DNA of 64,000 nt, taken from Oscillospiraceae bacterium. GTDB taxonomy: Bacteria > Bacillota > Clostridia > Oscillospirales > Acutalibacteraceae. Where the stretch lies: positions 62,001-126,000 of the forward strand of contig SVOJ01000003.1 in the NCBI GenBank assembly GCA_015066385.1, in the 5' to 3' direction. A program made the translations under genes and the position numbers. Below the pieces are notes generated by a model, which was not told where the DNA came from, did no database searches, and saw only the letters and a list, made by a program, of their open reading frames with translations. Positions 26,199 through 35,185 of this stretch are shown in pieces; position 1 is the first letter of the stretch, and each line of letters starts with the position of its first letter.

Positions 26199-27179
26199 TT
26201 AAAACGGAAAATTATTTTGCTTACGGAGCAGATCACAAAGGGATCTGACTTTTATTGCTGTTTCGTGGAAATGTTCATAGCGTTCTTTATTTGACTTGTC
26301 TGCAATGCAATCATAAAAGAACTTTGCTTCGTGGCTCATAATTTCGGTGCGGTCTTCTTCAAACGGAACAAGAATTGCAATTTCCTTTTGCTTTGCTTTT
26401 CGCAAAGTGATTCCTGTCAGTTGTGAAATAGAATCAATTCCGATTGTTCCCTGATCTCCGATGATTTCAGATTGTGCGAAACCTTGCCCGATTTTAGAAC
26501 AGGTGAGTGTCAACTGAAAATCAGCATATTTAAAAATAGCACTTGTTGTGTGGTCAGCATTGGTGTGCAAAAATGATGAATCTGAAAGAACAGTCAGGGG
26601 AGTGCCGAAAAGTTCAGCAATCAGATACAGATTATAAACACCTAAATCCATCAGTGCGCCTGTGCACAGGTCGGGATTGAAAATATTCGGAACGGTTCCG
26701 TTCAACAACCCCGGATATTTGGAAGAAAGTTGACAGAAAACAAAATGTGCAGATGAAATGCGGCCAATCTTTTTTATATGTTCTTTGAGAATATCAAGAG
26801 CCGGCACATGCATGGACATGATGGCTTCTGTGTAAATAAGCCCCATGCTGTCTGCCAGATTTTTAAGTTCTATATATTCTTCAGTTGTAACGGTTGCAGG
26901 TTTTTCGCAGATTACATGTTTTCGCGCAAGAAGCATCTTCTTACTCTGTTCATAATGCAATGCATTCGGACTTGCGATATAAACCGCTTCAATTTGTTTA
27001 TCTTCGGAAAGTTTATTCAAATCTGTGTAGTATTTCTGAATACCATTCCTTTCGGAAAAAGTTCCGGCAGTTTCATCGGAACGCGAATAAACTGCATACA
27101 ATTCCCATAAATCCGTGAACTTCGCCGCGTTTATGTAACTTTGTGCGATCCAGGATGTTCCTATTGTTGCATACTTCAT
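26199..27179 (-). CDS. Gfo/Idh/MocA-family oxidoreductase
   Basis: NAD(P)-dependent sugar or polyol dehydrogenase, 326 aa. The N-terminal Rossmann domain begins KYATIGTSWIAQSYINAA and has the family motif CEKPATVTTEEY with the catalytic Lys. The C-terminal alpha/beta domain includes GALMDLGVYNLYLI, corresponding to the D-x-x-x-H/Y region; the position of the usual His is Tyr or Asn here. The start is ATG 27179, after GGGTGAT; the frame stays open for 30 codons upstream but that part is A+T-rich leader. It is followed at 15 bp by an aldolase of the DapA/NanA family, suggesting one small catabolic unit. It is divergent from a GNAT gene. Substrate not determined. Confidence 0.88.
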   Translation of the reverse strand: MKYATIGTSWIAQSYINAAKFTDLWELYAVYSRSDETAGTFSERNGIQKYYTDLNKLSEDKQIEAVYIASPNALHYEQSKKMLLARKHVICEKPATVTTEEYIELKNLADSMGLIYTEAIMSMHVPALDILKEHIKKIGRISSAHFVFCQLSSKYPGLLNGTVPNIFNPDLCTGALMDLGVYNLYLIAELFGTPLTVLSDSSFLHTNADHTTSAIFKYADFQLTLTCSKIGQGFAQSEIIGDQGTIGIDSISQLTGITLRKAKQKEIAILVPFEEDRTEIMSHEAKFFYDCIADKSNKERYEHFHETAIKVRSLCDLLRKQNNFPF

Positions 27180-27232
27180 TTTATCACCCACATCATTGTA
27201 ACATATTTTTTTGAAAAAATACAGTATAAATA

Positions 27233-27261
27233 TGGACTTTTTAAAAAAAGAATGGTATAGT
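27233..27261 (+). promoter_or_regulatory. Promoter of the GNAT gene
   Basis: TGGACT (27233-27238) and an extended -10 TGG-TATAGT (TATAGT at 27256-27261), 17 bp apart. Confidence 0.6.
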
Positions 27262-27281
27262 AGACGCAAGGAGTTGATAAA

Positions 27282-27839
27282 ATGATTACCATCAGACCTT
27301 TTGAAGAAAAAGACAGAGAAAAAGTGCAGGCGCTTTGCATTCGAAATGCAAAAATCGATGAAACGGATGAGAAGTTAAAGCAATTCATTTTGTTGATGTA
27401 TTGCAATTATTATATTGAACAAGAACCCGAGAACTGTTTTGTAGCCGTGGATGAAGATGATGAAGTGGTCGGATACACTTACTGTGCCGAAAATTGCGAT
27501 GTTTACGAGAAGAAGTTTACCGATATTTATCTTCCGCAGGCATTTGCACTTTCGCTGAAATATTATATTGATGCCAAACTTGACATCATCACGCATACCA
27601 TGTTCAGAAATCAGTATCCTGCCCACCTGCACATTGATATTTTTGAAGAATATCAGGGCCAGGGGATCGGTACAAAATTATTGGAAACATTGAAGCAGCA
27701 TCTGATGGGCAAAGGTATCCGTTCTCTGATGCTCGTTTGCGGCAGTGATAATGACGGTGCTATCCGTTTTTATGAAAGAAACGGATATGAACAACTTATC
27801 ACAACCCATCTCGGCACGGCTTTGGGAATTGTTTTCTGA
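27282..27839 (+). CDS. GNAT-family N-acetyltransferase
   Basis: Acetyltransferase of 185 aa that would move an acetyl group from acetyl-CoA to an amine. The acetyl-CoA pyrophosphate loop is QGQGIGTKLLETL (about residues 125-137) and the C-terminal NDGAIRFYERNGYEQL segment is the usual motif B. The middle part (KKFTDIYLPQAFALSLKYY) is longer than in the smallest GNATs and resembles O-GlcNAcase-associated acetyltransferases, which is a weak hint only. AAGGAG lies ten bases before the start. It is a single gene between its own promoter and a shared terminator. Substrate unknown. Confidence 0.88.
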   Translation: MITIRPFEEKDREKVQALCIRNAKIDETDEKLKQFILLMYCNYYIEQEPENCFVAVDEDDEVVGYTYCAENCDVYEKKFTDIYLPQAFALSLKYYIDAKLDIITHTMFRNQYPAHLHIDIFEEYQGQGIGTKLLETLKQHLMGKGIRSLMLVCGSDNDGAIRFYERNGYEQLITTHLGTALGIVF

Positions 27840-27858
27840 ATAAAATAATAATAAAAAA

Positions 27859-27900
27859 CCGAGACATTTCTTTTTCAGAAGTGCCTCGGACTTTTTTTAT
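27859..27900. terminator. Bidirectional terminator between GNAT and lysozyme genes
   Basis: Imperfect 13-bp stem CCGAGACATTTCT/AGAAGTGCCTCGG (one mismatch, one wobble) with a T7 tract on the plus strand and an A-rich run for the minus strand. Confidence 0.82.
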
Positions 27901-30089
27901 TTTATCTCAAAATATTTGAATAAAAGTTCATATTCATTTTCCAACCCAACACTGATACGCAACAGTAAGCGTGCATCTGCCGCTGTTAACTTATCATCAT
28001 AATCAACATCTAACCGATGCAGGTATCTGAAAGTTATCTCTTCAAGACCGACTGAACAGCGCAATGCAATGCGGGCATCACTGCTGTCGCAACCGGTTGC
28101 ACCGCCTACATCATACATATTCATTGAACGCAATTGAACATAATGCCTGTCTTCGCAGACTGTGCAAGTGTAAGTGGCTGAGCCCAGTGAGTAATCCGTC
28201 GGATATGTGTGAATGGTTGCTGAATAAATATGATCTCCGAAATCGGCAATTTCAAATCGCAGCAGTGCATTACAAGCCTGGCAATGAACGGTAAAATTTC
28301 CGTTTGTGAGGCAAGTACCTGCAATTTTTTGAGCAGTACCGCTGACGTGACCAAGGGCGGGAACCGTTGATTTGCAAACCTCTTTCTTGCAGGATGTGCA
28401 GGACGCAATTTTCAATCCGTCAGAGTCGCAGTTGGGATAAATAGTGATTTGTGCATTTTGGAAATCAGCATCCTGCAACAGGCTGCTGTAGTTCAAATTG
28501 ATCCAACCGTAAACAGTGTTATAGCGGACATATCCCCAATTTCCGAGGGTGTAATAGACTTCATAGGTGTCTCCGGAAGAAACATAAATTGTCGTTCCTG
28601 CGGCATTGGAAATGGAAGCGAACGAGGTTGCCGGTCCGGTACGGATATTCATAGTGCTGTTGGCTTTATAAACAGCCGGGGTCATGTTGATATTATGCCC
28701 GCATCCGGCAATATCCGAAAAATAACGGACGGATTGAATTTTGCTGCAATCGATGCAATAGGTCAACAACGTTCCGCCAATGGATTGCATTGCATTGAAA
28801 GCCGCCAAGGTGGTGCTATCGGAAGAAAGATCATAATATTGTGCGGAACTCATTGAGAATGTATCGTTCAGATTAAACTGAACGGTGTTGTTCGGAACAA
28901 ATACCTGTTTTTCAACGTGATTTGTTTGAGGTAACAGTTCCGTTTTCAGAAGTTCACCGCAAGAGGCGCATGAAATGCTCTGCGATCCGTCGGAAGAACA
29001 GGTGGGGGGGGAGATGATCACCGGAGCGGCGTATTGATGCATATGGCCATCGCTACCGGTGGAATGATTGCCTTCAAAGCCGTTGAAACCGTATTGTTTG
29101 ATAAATGTCGGATAATCTCTGTAACAATAATTCAGATCAAGCGCACCGGATATGCTGTAACCGTCAACCGTTCCTGTGCTTGTATATTGCCACAGATCAT
29201 ATCTGCCTGTATAGGAAACGGAGGAATGGTACTGCGCATACCAAAAAGCTCTGTTAGTCAGAACGGATGGATCCACAACATTTGTTATAAAATTATAATT
29301 TGTATAAACACCTGCATAGTAACCTGCGTTTTCAATGGTGGAGCAAAAAGCATTTACGAGCATGTTATTCAATGTTCGACCACCGTTAAAATGCGGTTTT
29401 TCGCGGTCTGAATCATAATCTTCAAGGTCAAAGAAGATAGGCAATTCTGCAACCAGATGATTCTCTTTGATCACATCAAGACAATATTGCGCTTCTTCCA
29501 CTGCACCCTCTCGTGTCATTGCATAACTGAAAAAGTAAAAACCTACATTCATGCCGACGGCCTTTGCGGCGTTGTAGTGTTGCAAAAAGGAAGAATCCTG
29601 GTAAATGCTGCCGGTTCCGTCTGAAATTGCATAACGACCGCCGAGCCGAATAATGACACCTGTGACGCCGGCGGCTTTTATTTTTTGCCAATTAAAATTC
29701 GATGGATTCTGAAACTGGCTGATATCAAGAACCGCACTTGTTGCATCATTTGGTGTTGCGAAATTGCGTATAAATTCACAATATGATAAAGAAACCCAGC
29801 CTTCAAAACCCTGATAACAGGTTTTTCCGTAGCCGTTGCTGACCTGTGTGACAATCAGGTGCGTGCCGATCGGAATTCGGACTGCAACCGTATTAGTCGG
29901 GTCAGTATAAAGCAATGTCGCGGAAGATGATGCATTTGTTCTGATGTTCAACACACTTGTTGCTTCGTAATAGCCTGTTGTTGTAGTTGCAGAAGCACGA
30001 ACCACAAAACAGTCCTGTGCTGCTGATGTGAATGAGCAACACAAGGAAAAAATAAGTATGAAAATTATCAGTCTATGTACCTTTTTCAA
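27897..30089 (-). CDS. Secreted modular GH25 lysozyme with SH3 domains and a dockerin-like C-terminus
   Basis: Exported peptidoglycan muramidase, about 730 aa. In order: signal peptide (1-33), bacterial SH3 domain (about 42-107, TSVLNIRTNASSSATLL), GH25 catalytic domain (about 118-325, starting AVLDISQFQ, with IFFDLEDYD giving the Asp/Glu pair), two Cys-pair modules (SISCASCGELL and CIDCS), a second SH3 domain (about 475-537), three more Cys-pair modules (SCTSC, HCQAC, CTVC) and a C-terminal dockerin-like pair. The second dockerin repeat is canonical (DVDYDDKLTAADARLLL); the first lacks several calcium ligands. I prefer the TTG at 30089, because AAAGGTGATC lies just before it; the ATG at 30116 has no site and overlaps the ispG stop. 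It follows ispG, where polC is common in Firmicutes. Confidence 0.88.
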   Translation of the reverse strand: MKKVHRLIIFILIFSLCCSFTSAAQDCFVVRASATTTTGYYEATSVLNIRTNASSSATLLYTDPTNTVAVRIPIGTHLIVTQVSNGYGKTCYQGFEGWVSLSYCEFIRNFATPNDATSAVLDISQFQNPSNFNWQKIKAAGVTGVIIRLGGRYAISDGTGSIYQDSSFLQHYNAAKAVGMNVGFYFFSYAMTREGAVEEAQYCLDVIKENHLVAELPIFFDLEDYDSDREKPHFNGGRTLNNMLVNAFCSTIENAGYYAGVYTNYNFITNVVDPSVLTNRAFWYAQYHSSVSYTGRYDLWQYTSTGTVDGYSISGALDLNYCYRDYPTFIKQYGFNGFEGNHSTGSDGHMHQYAAPVIISPPTCSSDGSQSISCASCGELLKTELLPQTNHVEKQVFVPNNTVQFNLNDTFSMSSAQYYDLSSDSTTLAAFNAMQSIGGTLLTYCIDCSKIQSVRYFSDIAGCGHNINMTPAVYKANSTMNIRTGPATSFASISNAAGTTIYVSSGDTYEVYYTLGNWGYVRYNTVYGWINLNYSSLLQDADFQNAQITIYPNCDSDGLKIASCTSCKKEVCKSTVPALGHVSGTAQKIAGTCLTNGNFTVHCQACNALLRFEIADFGDHIYSATIHTYPTDYSLGSATYTCTVCEDRHYVQLRSMNMYDVGGATGCDSSDARIALRCSVGLEEITFRYLHRLDVDYDDKLTAADARLLLRISVGLENEYELLFKYFEIK

Positions 30090-30105
30090 GAGATCACCTT
30101 TATGT

Positions 30106-31152
30106 TTATAATTCATTGATTTCTTTTAACAACGCATTCAATAATTGGTCTTCTGTTACTTTGCGAAGTATTTCACCTTTTTTAAAAATAAGGCCGCAAC
30201 CATCGCCGCCGGCAATGCCGATATCGGCTTCTCTCGCTTCACCGGGGCCGTTTACAACGCAACCCATAACAGCGACTGTTATATTTTTTTTGCAATCTTT
30301 CAGCGCATCCTCAACCTGTTGTGCAAGTTGAATCAAATTGATTTTTGTTCTTCCGCAAGTCGGACAAGACACAATTTTAACGCCGTCTTTCCCGAGGCCG
30401 ACTGCTTTCAGGATATCGAATCCTGCAGAAATTTCCTCAGTCGGATCTGCAGTCAATGAAACGCGGATGGTGTCACCGATACCGTCCATCAGCAGGGCAC
30501 CGATCCCTGCCGCCGATTTTATCAGTCCCATACGGCTGGTACCTGCTTCTGTTACCCCGACGTGTAACGGATAATTACATTTTTGGGATAACAATCTGTA
30601 GGCATCACGTGTTCTTACAACGTCGGAAGATTTGATGGAAATGACAATATTGTCAAAATCAAATTTTTCAAGCAGGGAAGCATGATATAATGCACTTTCG
30701 ACCAAGGCTTCGGGAGTGGGGGAACCGTACTTCTGCAGAATATGCTTTTCCAGCGAACCGGAATTAACTCCGATGCGGATCGGTATGTCAGCCAATCTGC
30801 AGGCATCGGCGACTGCTTTGACCCGATCATCTGAACCTATATTACCGGGGTTGATACGAACTTTGTCAATGCCCGCCGCAATGCTTTCAAGTGCAAGACG
30901 ATAGTCAAAATGAATATCAGCCACAACGGGAATCGAAAGATACTTTTTTAATTCATATACCGATGCAACCGATTTTTGTGTTGGAACGGAAATGCGAATA
31001 ATCTGGCAACCTGCATCCTGTAATGCAAGTGCCTGCAGAAGGCACGCTTGTTTATTTTCAGAATCAGTATTGAGCATGGATTGTACGGCAATCGGATGAT
31101 TTCCGCCGATGAAAATATTGCCGATTTTGGTTTCTTTTTTTATAATTCTCAT
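30106..31152 (-). CDS. ispG: 4-hydroxy-3-methylbut-2-en-1-yl diphosphate synthase
   Basis: Iron-sulfur enzyme of the MEP isoprenoid pathway (348 aa) that reduces MEcPP to HMBPP in the cytoplasm. The TIM-barrel part includes VADIHFDYRLAL, KVRINPGNIG and the SIKSSDVVRT segment. The C-terminal [4Fe-4S] domain has the ligands CPTC (about 264-267), MGCVVNGPGEA with Cys and Glu. ATG start at 31152 with the ribosome site inside the end of rseP. Two bases separate it from the rseP stop, so the genes are coupled. With dxr in the same operon it places two MEP enzymes here. Confidence 0.96.
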   Translation of the reverse strand: MRIIKKETKIGNIFIGGNHPIAVQSMLNTDSENKQACLLQALALQDAGCQIIRISVPTQKSVASVYELKKYLSIPVVADIHFDYRLALESIAAGIDKVRINPGNIGSDDRVKAVADACRLADIPIRIGVNSGSLEKHILQKYGSPTPEALVESALYHASLLEKFDFDNIVISIKSSDVVRTRDAYRLLSQKCNYPLHVGVTEAGTSRMGLIKSAAGIGALLMDGIGDTIRVSLTADPTEEISAGFDILKAVGLGKDGVKIVSCPTCGRTKINLIQLAQQVEDALKDCKKNITVAVMGCVVNGPGEAREADIGIAGGDGCGLIFKKGEILRKVTEDQLLNALLKEINEL

Positions 31153-31154
31153 AA

Positions 31155-32333
31155 TCAGTTCACAATCAGATTTTTAATATCGTTGAAACAAATCAAAGCC
31201 ATCAGTGCAAGCAATAAAATCATACCGACGGCATGAACAAGGGCTTCAAATTTTTGCGGAACGGGTTTTCTGATGATCATTTCAATCAAAACGAAGAAAA
31301 TTCTGCCTCCGTCCAATGCCGGCAACGGCAAAAGGTTGACAAGTCCTATATTGACCGTAATGAATGCCAACAAGAAAAGAACGGACGAATAATCCTGTTC
31401 CGTAACTGCCTGCGACGCGGTTTCAGCTACGATATTAACTGTGCCGATAGGTCCGGAAAGATCATCAAGACCATACTGACCGCCGATCATATCAATTAAA
31501 CTCAGATAGACAAGTTTTGCCATGGCGGCCGTTTCTTTTACGGCATATACACCGCAGTTGAGAACAGTCACTTCATTTTGTGTGACCGCAAAATAAGTCG
31601 GTGATTCTGTGTTTGTGTCATCAAAAATGAAATTTTCAATAATGATTTTTTCGCCGTTGCGCTTTACGGTCAGATCGGCACCTTCAGCGGTGCTTCTGTA
31701 AAACAGACAGTAAGAAAGATCTCTCGTGGAATAAACTCTTGTTCCGTCTACTTTGATTATTTCATCGCCGACCTGCAGGCTGTTCTGTGCGGCGGCAACC
31801 GTATTGGAAACATAACTGATTTTGTTTGAAAGCACTGTCCCGTCCGAGAATAACATAATAGAAATAAGAAGCAATCCGAGGACAATATTAAGCGTTGCGC
31901 CGGCGGCAAGAATGATCAATCTTTTCCACGGTTTTTTACTGCAAAAAGCAGATTGATCCGTTGAATCACCGTTTTCGCCTTCCATTGCGCAGAATCCGCC
32001 GATCGGCAACAATCGCAGTGAATATTCCGTTTCACCGACCCCGTCCGGGATTGCAGTCGGGGTATCTTCTTGTCCTCCGGCTTCTTTTGCTTTCTTATTA
32101 TCTTTTATCAAGGTCGGCAGAAAGCGAATCTTTTGTCCTTTTCTTTTCTTGAACAAGGCCGGCCCCATGCCGATTGCAAACTCATTGACTCTGACTTTGA
32201 AAAGTTTTGCGGTTATAAAATGGCCGAATTCATGCAGGGCAATGATAATGCCGAAAAACAAAATTGCCACTATAATCGGCCAAACTTTACCCCATATAAG
32301 TTGAACATTCATCGCTAACGGTAAAACTGACAA
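31155..32333 (-). CDS. rseP: Site-2 zinc metalloprotease RseP/RasP
   Basis: Membrane-embedded protease of 392 aa for regulated intramembrane proteolysis, for example of anti-sigma factors. The zinc motif HEFGH is in the first membrane segment (about residue 34), a PDZ domain lies at about 185-245 (NSLQVGDEIIKVDGTRV), and the second catalytic motif LPLPALDGGRIFF is near the C-terminus. I chose the TTG at 32333, because GAGGTGAT is five bases upstream; the ATG at 32312 has no good site. The ribosome site overlaps the dxr end. Co-operonic with dxr and ispG as in most Firmicutes. Confidence 0.94.
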   Translation of the reverse strand: MSVLPLAMNVQLIWGKVWPIIVAILFFGIIIALHEFGHFITAKLFKVRVNEFAIGMGPALFKKRKGQKIRFLPTLIKDNKKAKEAGGQEDTPTAIPDGVGETEYSLRLLPIGGFCAMEGENGDSTDQSAFCSKKPWKRLIILAAGATLNIVLGLLLISIMLFSDGTVLSNKISYVSNTVAAAQNSLQVGDEIIKVDGTRVYSTRDLSYCLFYRSTAEGADLTVKRNGEKIIIENFIFDDTNTESPTYFAVTQNEVTVLNCGVYAVKETAAMAKLVYLSLIDMIGGQYGLDDLSGPIGTVNIVAETASQAVTEQDYSSVLFLLAFITVNIGLVNLLPLPALDGGRIFFVLIEMIIRKPVPQKFEALVHAVGMILLLALMALICFNDIKNLIVN

Positions 32334-32344
32334 TGTATATCACC

Positions 32345-33493
32345 TCATATGCCGACACTTTGTAAAACCTTTTGCCGTGCTTCACGGTCGACATTTTCAA
32401 TCATTTCTAATGTATATGTTTTTTGTGCACAATCAATGCTGAAGGCGGTTCTGATCAATTCGCTGATTTGCAGGAATGATATTTTTTCTTCACGGAAGAG
32501 TCTGTTCGCTTCTTCATTTGCGGCATTGACAGCCGTCGGATATAAACCGCCTTTTATGAACGCTTCACGGCAGATTGACAAACAATCAAAGGTTTCTTCG
32601 TCGGGTTCATAGAATGTCATTTTTGCAAGTTTTGCAAAATCAATACTTTCGCTCGGGGACTCAAATCTGTCAGGATAGGTGAGTGCATACTGAATCGGAA
32701 TCCGCATGTCGGGCACACCCAATTGTGCAATGACGGCACCGTCTGTAAATTCAACGGCAGAATGAAGAATGCTTTCCCGATGCACAATAATGTCCACCTG
32801 ATCTGGTGTTACATCAAACAAATGACAAGCCTCGATCAGTTCCAAACCTTTGTTGAACATACTGGCGGAATCGACTGTGATTTTAGCTCCCATGCTCCAG
32901 TTCGGATGTTTGAGTGCATCACGGATGGTGACATTTTTTAATTCATCTTTCGTCTTGCCGAAAAAAGGACCGCCCGATGCTGTCAGTAAGATCTTTTTTA
33001 ACCCGCCGTTTGCCGGGGCGGCTGCTAAACATTGGAAAATAGCGGAATGCTCACTGTCAACTGGTAAAATCTTTACATTGTTTTGTTTTGCGGTGTTTTT
33101 AACAAGATCACCGCCGGCAACAAGGGATTCTTTGTTTGCCAATGCCAGCGCGACTCCGTTTTGCAAGGCTGACAATGTGGGACGAAGACCTGCCATGCCG
33201 ACAATTGCGTTCAGACAGATATCATTTTCAGCCAAAGCTGCACATTCGCAAATGCCGTCAATTCCGCTGAGAATCTTTGTTCCTGTATCCGCAACGCGAA
33301 TTCGCAGGTCTTTTGCCGCTTCTTCGCTCGCCATTGCCGCAAATTGCGGTTTGCAGCGCCGGATAAGCAGTTCCATTTTTTTGCTGTCTGTGTTTGCAGT
33401 TAATGCGGTTGCATAATATCCTTGTTTTTCAATTACGTCAATGGCCTGTATGCCAATTGAACCGGTTGCTCCGAGTATAGATATTTTTTTCAT
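32345..33493 (-). CDS. dxr: 1-deoxy-D-xylulose 5-phosphate reductoisomerase
   Basis: NADPH-dependent first committed enzyme of the MEP pathway, 382 aa. The Rossmann start is ISILGATGSIGIQAIDVI. The metal site is LPVDSEHSAIFQCL, and the lid/substrate segments ILTASGGPFF and TVDSASMFNKGLELIEA are intact. NADPH-dependent form length is normal. The ATG at 33493 lies 15 bp after the cdsA stop. It is the fifth gene of the pyrH-ispG operon. Confidence 0.97.
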   Translation of the reverse strand: MKKISILGATGSIGIQAIDVIEKQGYYATALTANTDSKKMELLIRRCKPQFAAMASEEAAKDLRIRVADTGTKILSGIDGICECAALAENDICLNAIVGMAGLRPTLSALQNGVALALANKESLVAGGDLVKNTAKQNNVKILPVDSEHSAIFQCLAAAPANGGLKKILLTASGGPFFGKTKDELKNVTIRDALKHPNWSMGAKITVDSASMFNKGLELIEACHLFDVTPDQVDIIVHRESILHSAVEFTDGAVIAQLGVPDMRIPIQYALTYPDRFESPSESIDFAKLAKMTFYEPDEETFDCLSICREAFIKGGLYPTAVNAANEEANRLFREEKISFLQISELIRTAFSIDCAQKTYTLEMIENVDREARQKVLQSVGI

Positions 33494-33508
33494 AATACAT
33501 CACTTATC

Positions 33509-34384
33509 TTAAGTAAAGATGAAATGACCGAGGTCGTATTCAATCAAGGAATGAACGGTGATGTACAGCAGGGGAATAACAAACATGGAACTATCAAATC
33601 TGTCCATAACACCGCCCGTCCCGGGAATAAGGTTGCCGAAATCCTTAATGCCGTTCTGTCTTTTAATAACGGATGCGGCAAGGTCACCGAATATGCTGAT
33701 GACAGAAAGAATGACAGTCATAACTGCAGTGAAGATGTAGCCGACTTCAATGTGGAAGAAATGTCTGAAAACGATAAGCATAACAAGCGTGAGGAGCACG
33801 TTTGACAAAACACCGCCGATTGCACCTTCAATTGTTTTGTTCGGGCTGATTTTGGGACACATTTTGTGTTTTCCGAAAAAGCTTCCCGCAAAGTATGCCA
33901 TTGTATCAGTCATCCAACAGCAGAAGAAAGAAAACAGTATGAAAAACATGCCGTACGATTTTTTGCCGCCGAAAAGTTCTGCATCGGTTGTATAAATATC
34001 ACGCAGATAAACCACGCAGGAAAAACCGTAATGCAAACAAATGCTCAACAAAATACCTGCGGCAGTCGATTTGAATTCCATGTTTTCATGCTTAATAACC
34101 ATCATTGTCAGAATTGCAACAATATAAACAGTTATAAATGCCGCAGCGGGTAAGTTAATGTGCTCTATGTAATTTGCAATGATCGGACCTGCAGCCGTAA
34201 ACAGCAGTGTAATTGCCATAAAGCCCTTATTTTTAACGCCGAGGGCATGTTCAATTTCATATACGCCGATAGATGCAATAATGCTGACACAGATTGCAAA
34301 AATCGGAACAGGAAGAAATGCACTGCTCAGCCAAAGCAGAGCCACGACCAGTGCGATAAGGGCAGGTATAACTTTTTTGGACAT
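33509..34384 (-). CDS. cdsA: Phosphatidate cytidylyltransferase (CDP-diglyceride synthase)
   Basis: Integral membrane enzyme (291 aa, about eight helices) that makes CDP-diacylglycerol from phosphatidic acid and CTP, the branch point for phospholipids. The signature is complete near the C-terminus: SVIKRQNGIKDFGNLIPGTG followed by GVMDRFDS. The first membrane segment starts right after MSKK. The ATG at 34384 has GGAGG upstream. A hairpin lies in the 73-bp gap after uppS. The family assignment is secure. Confidence 0.95.
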   Translation of the reverse strand: MSKKVIPALIALVVALLWLSSAFLPVPIFAICVSIIASIGVYEIEHALGVKNKGFMAITLLFTAAGPIIANYIEHINLPAAAFITVYIVAILTMMVIKHENMEFKSTAAGILLSICLHYGFSCVVYLRDIYTTDAELFGGKKSYGMFFILFSFFCCWMTDTMAYFAGSFFGKHKMCPKISPNKTIEGAIGGVLSNVLLTLVMLIVFRHFFHIEVGYIFTAVMTVILSVISIFGDLAASVIKRQNGIKDFGNLIPGTGGVMDRFDSSMFVIPLLYITVHSLIEYDLGHFIFT

Positions 34385-34423
34385 GATTTAGGTTCCTCCG
34401 AAAAATATTTAATAAACCACAAG

Positions 34424-34448
34424 AAGCGGACGCCGAGAACGTCCGCTT
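34424..34448 (-). other. Hairpin between uppS and cdsA
   Basis: 9-bp stem AAGCGGACG/CGTCCGCTT with a 7-nt loop in the only wide gap of this part of the operon. There is no strong T run on the minus strand, so an attenuator or processing site is as likely as a terminator. Confidence 0.5.
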
Positions 34449-34457
34449 GGAAAATAC

Positions 34458-35183
34458 TTATATTCCGCCAAATCGACGGTGTCTTTTTTCAAAATCAGCC
34501 AATGCCTGATTGAGATGTTCTTCCGTGAAGTCAGGCCAAAGAACATCCGAAAACCAGAATTCCGAATATGCGGACTGATAAGTCAAAAAATTGGATAAAC
34601 GCAATTCACCACTGGGGCGGATAATGAGGTCCGGATCAGGTTGACCGCTTGTATACAAAGCATCTGAAAGCATCTGCTCCGATATTTCATCAACAGATAT
34701 TTCGCCGTTCTGCACTTTTTGTGCAATGGTTTTTACCGCTTGCAGAATTTCCTGCCGTCCGCCGTAGTTGATGGCAAGATTAAGATGCACTTTTGTACAA
34801 TTCTTTGTCTGCTCTTCAACATAATCCATCAGATTTTGTAATTCATCCGACAATCCGCTTTTGTCGCCCAGAAAATGAAGACGGATTCCTTTTTCAATAT
34901 TTTCATCCAGTCTGTCAATTGCTTCGGTAAGAAAACTGTCAAACAGTTGCATGATCGCATTGACTTCTGCTTCGGGACGATTCCAGTTTTCGGTTGAAAA
35001 TGCATAGAAGGTGATATAACGGATGCCGAGATTGCCTGCATATTCGCCGATTTTGCGAAATGTTTCACTGCCTTGTTTGTGTCCTTCACTGCGCACAAGG
35101 CTTCTTTGTTTTGCCCAACGTCCGTTGCCATCCATAATGATGCCAAGATGTTGCGGCAAAACGGAAAATTGTTTATCAGCCAT
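34458..35183 (-). CDS. uppS: Undecaprenyl diphosphate synthase
   Basis: Cis-prenyltransferase of 241 aa that makes undecaprenyl diphosphate, the lipid carrier for peptidoglycan. The family motifs are present in order: HLGIIMDGNGRWAKQR (Asp18 region), ITFYAFSTENWNRP, INYGGRQEI, and DLIIRPSGELRLSNFLTYQ followed by YSEFWFSD. The ATG at 35183 lies two bases from the frr stop. Placed between frr and cdsA as in most Firmicutes. Confidence 0.97.
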   Translation of the reverse strand: MADKQFSVLPQHLGIIMDGNGRWAKQRSLVRSEGHKQGSETFRKIGEYAGNLGIRYITFYAFSTENWNRPEAEVNAIMQLFDSFLTEAIDRLDENIEKGIRLHFLGDKSGLSDELQNLMDYVEEQTKNCTKVHLNLAINYGGRQEILQAVKTIAQKVQNGEISVDEISEQMLSDALYTSGQPDPDLIIRPSGELRLSNFLTYQSAYSEFWFSDVLWPDFTEEHLNQALADFEKRHRRFGGI

Positions 35184-35185
35184 TC

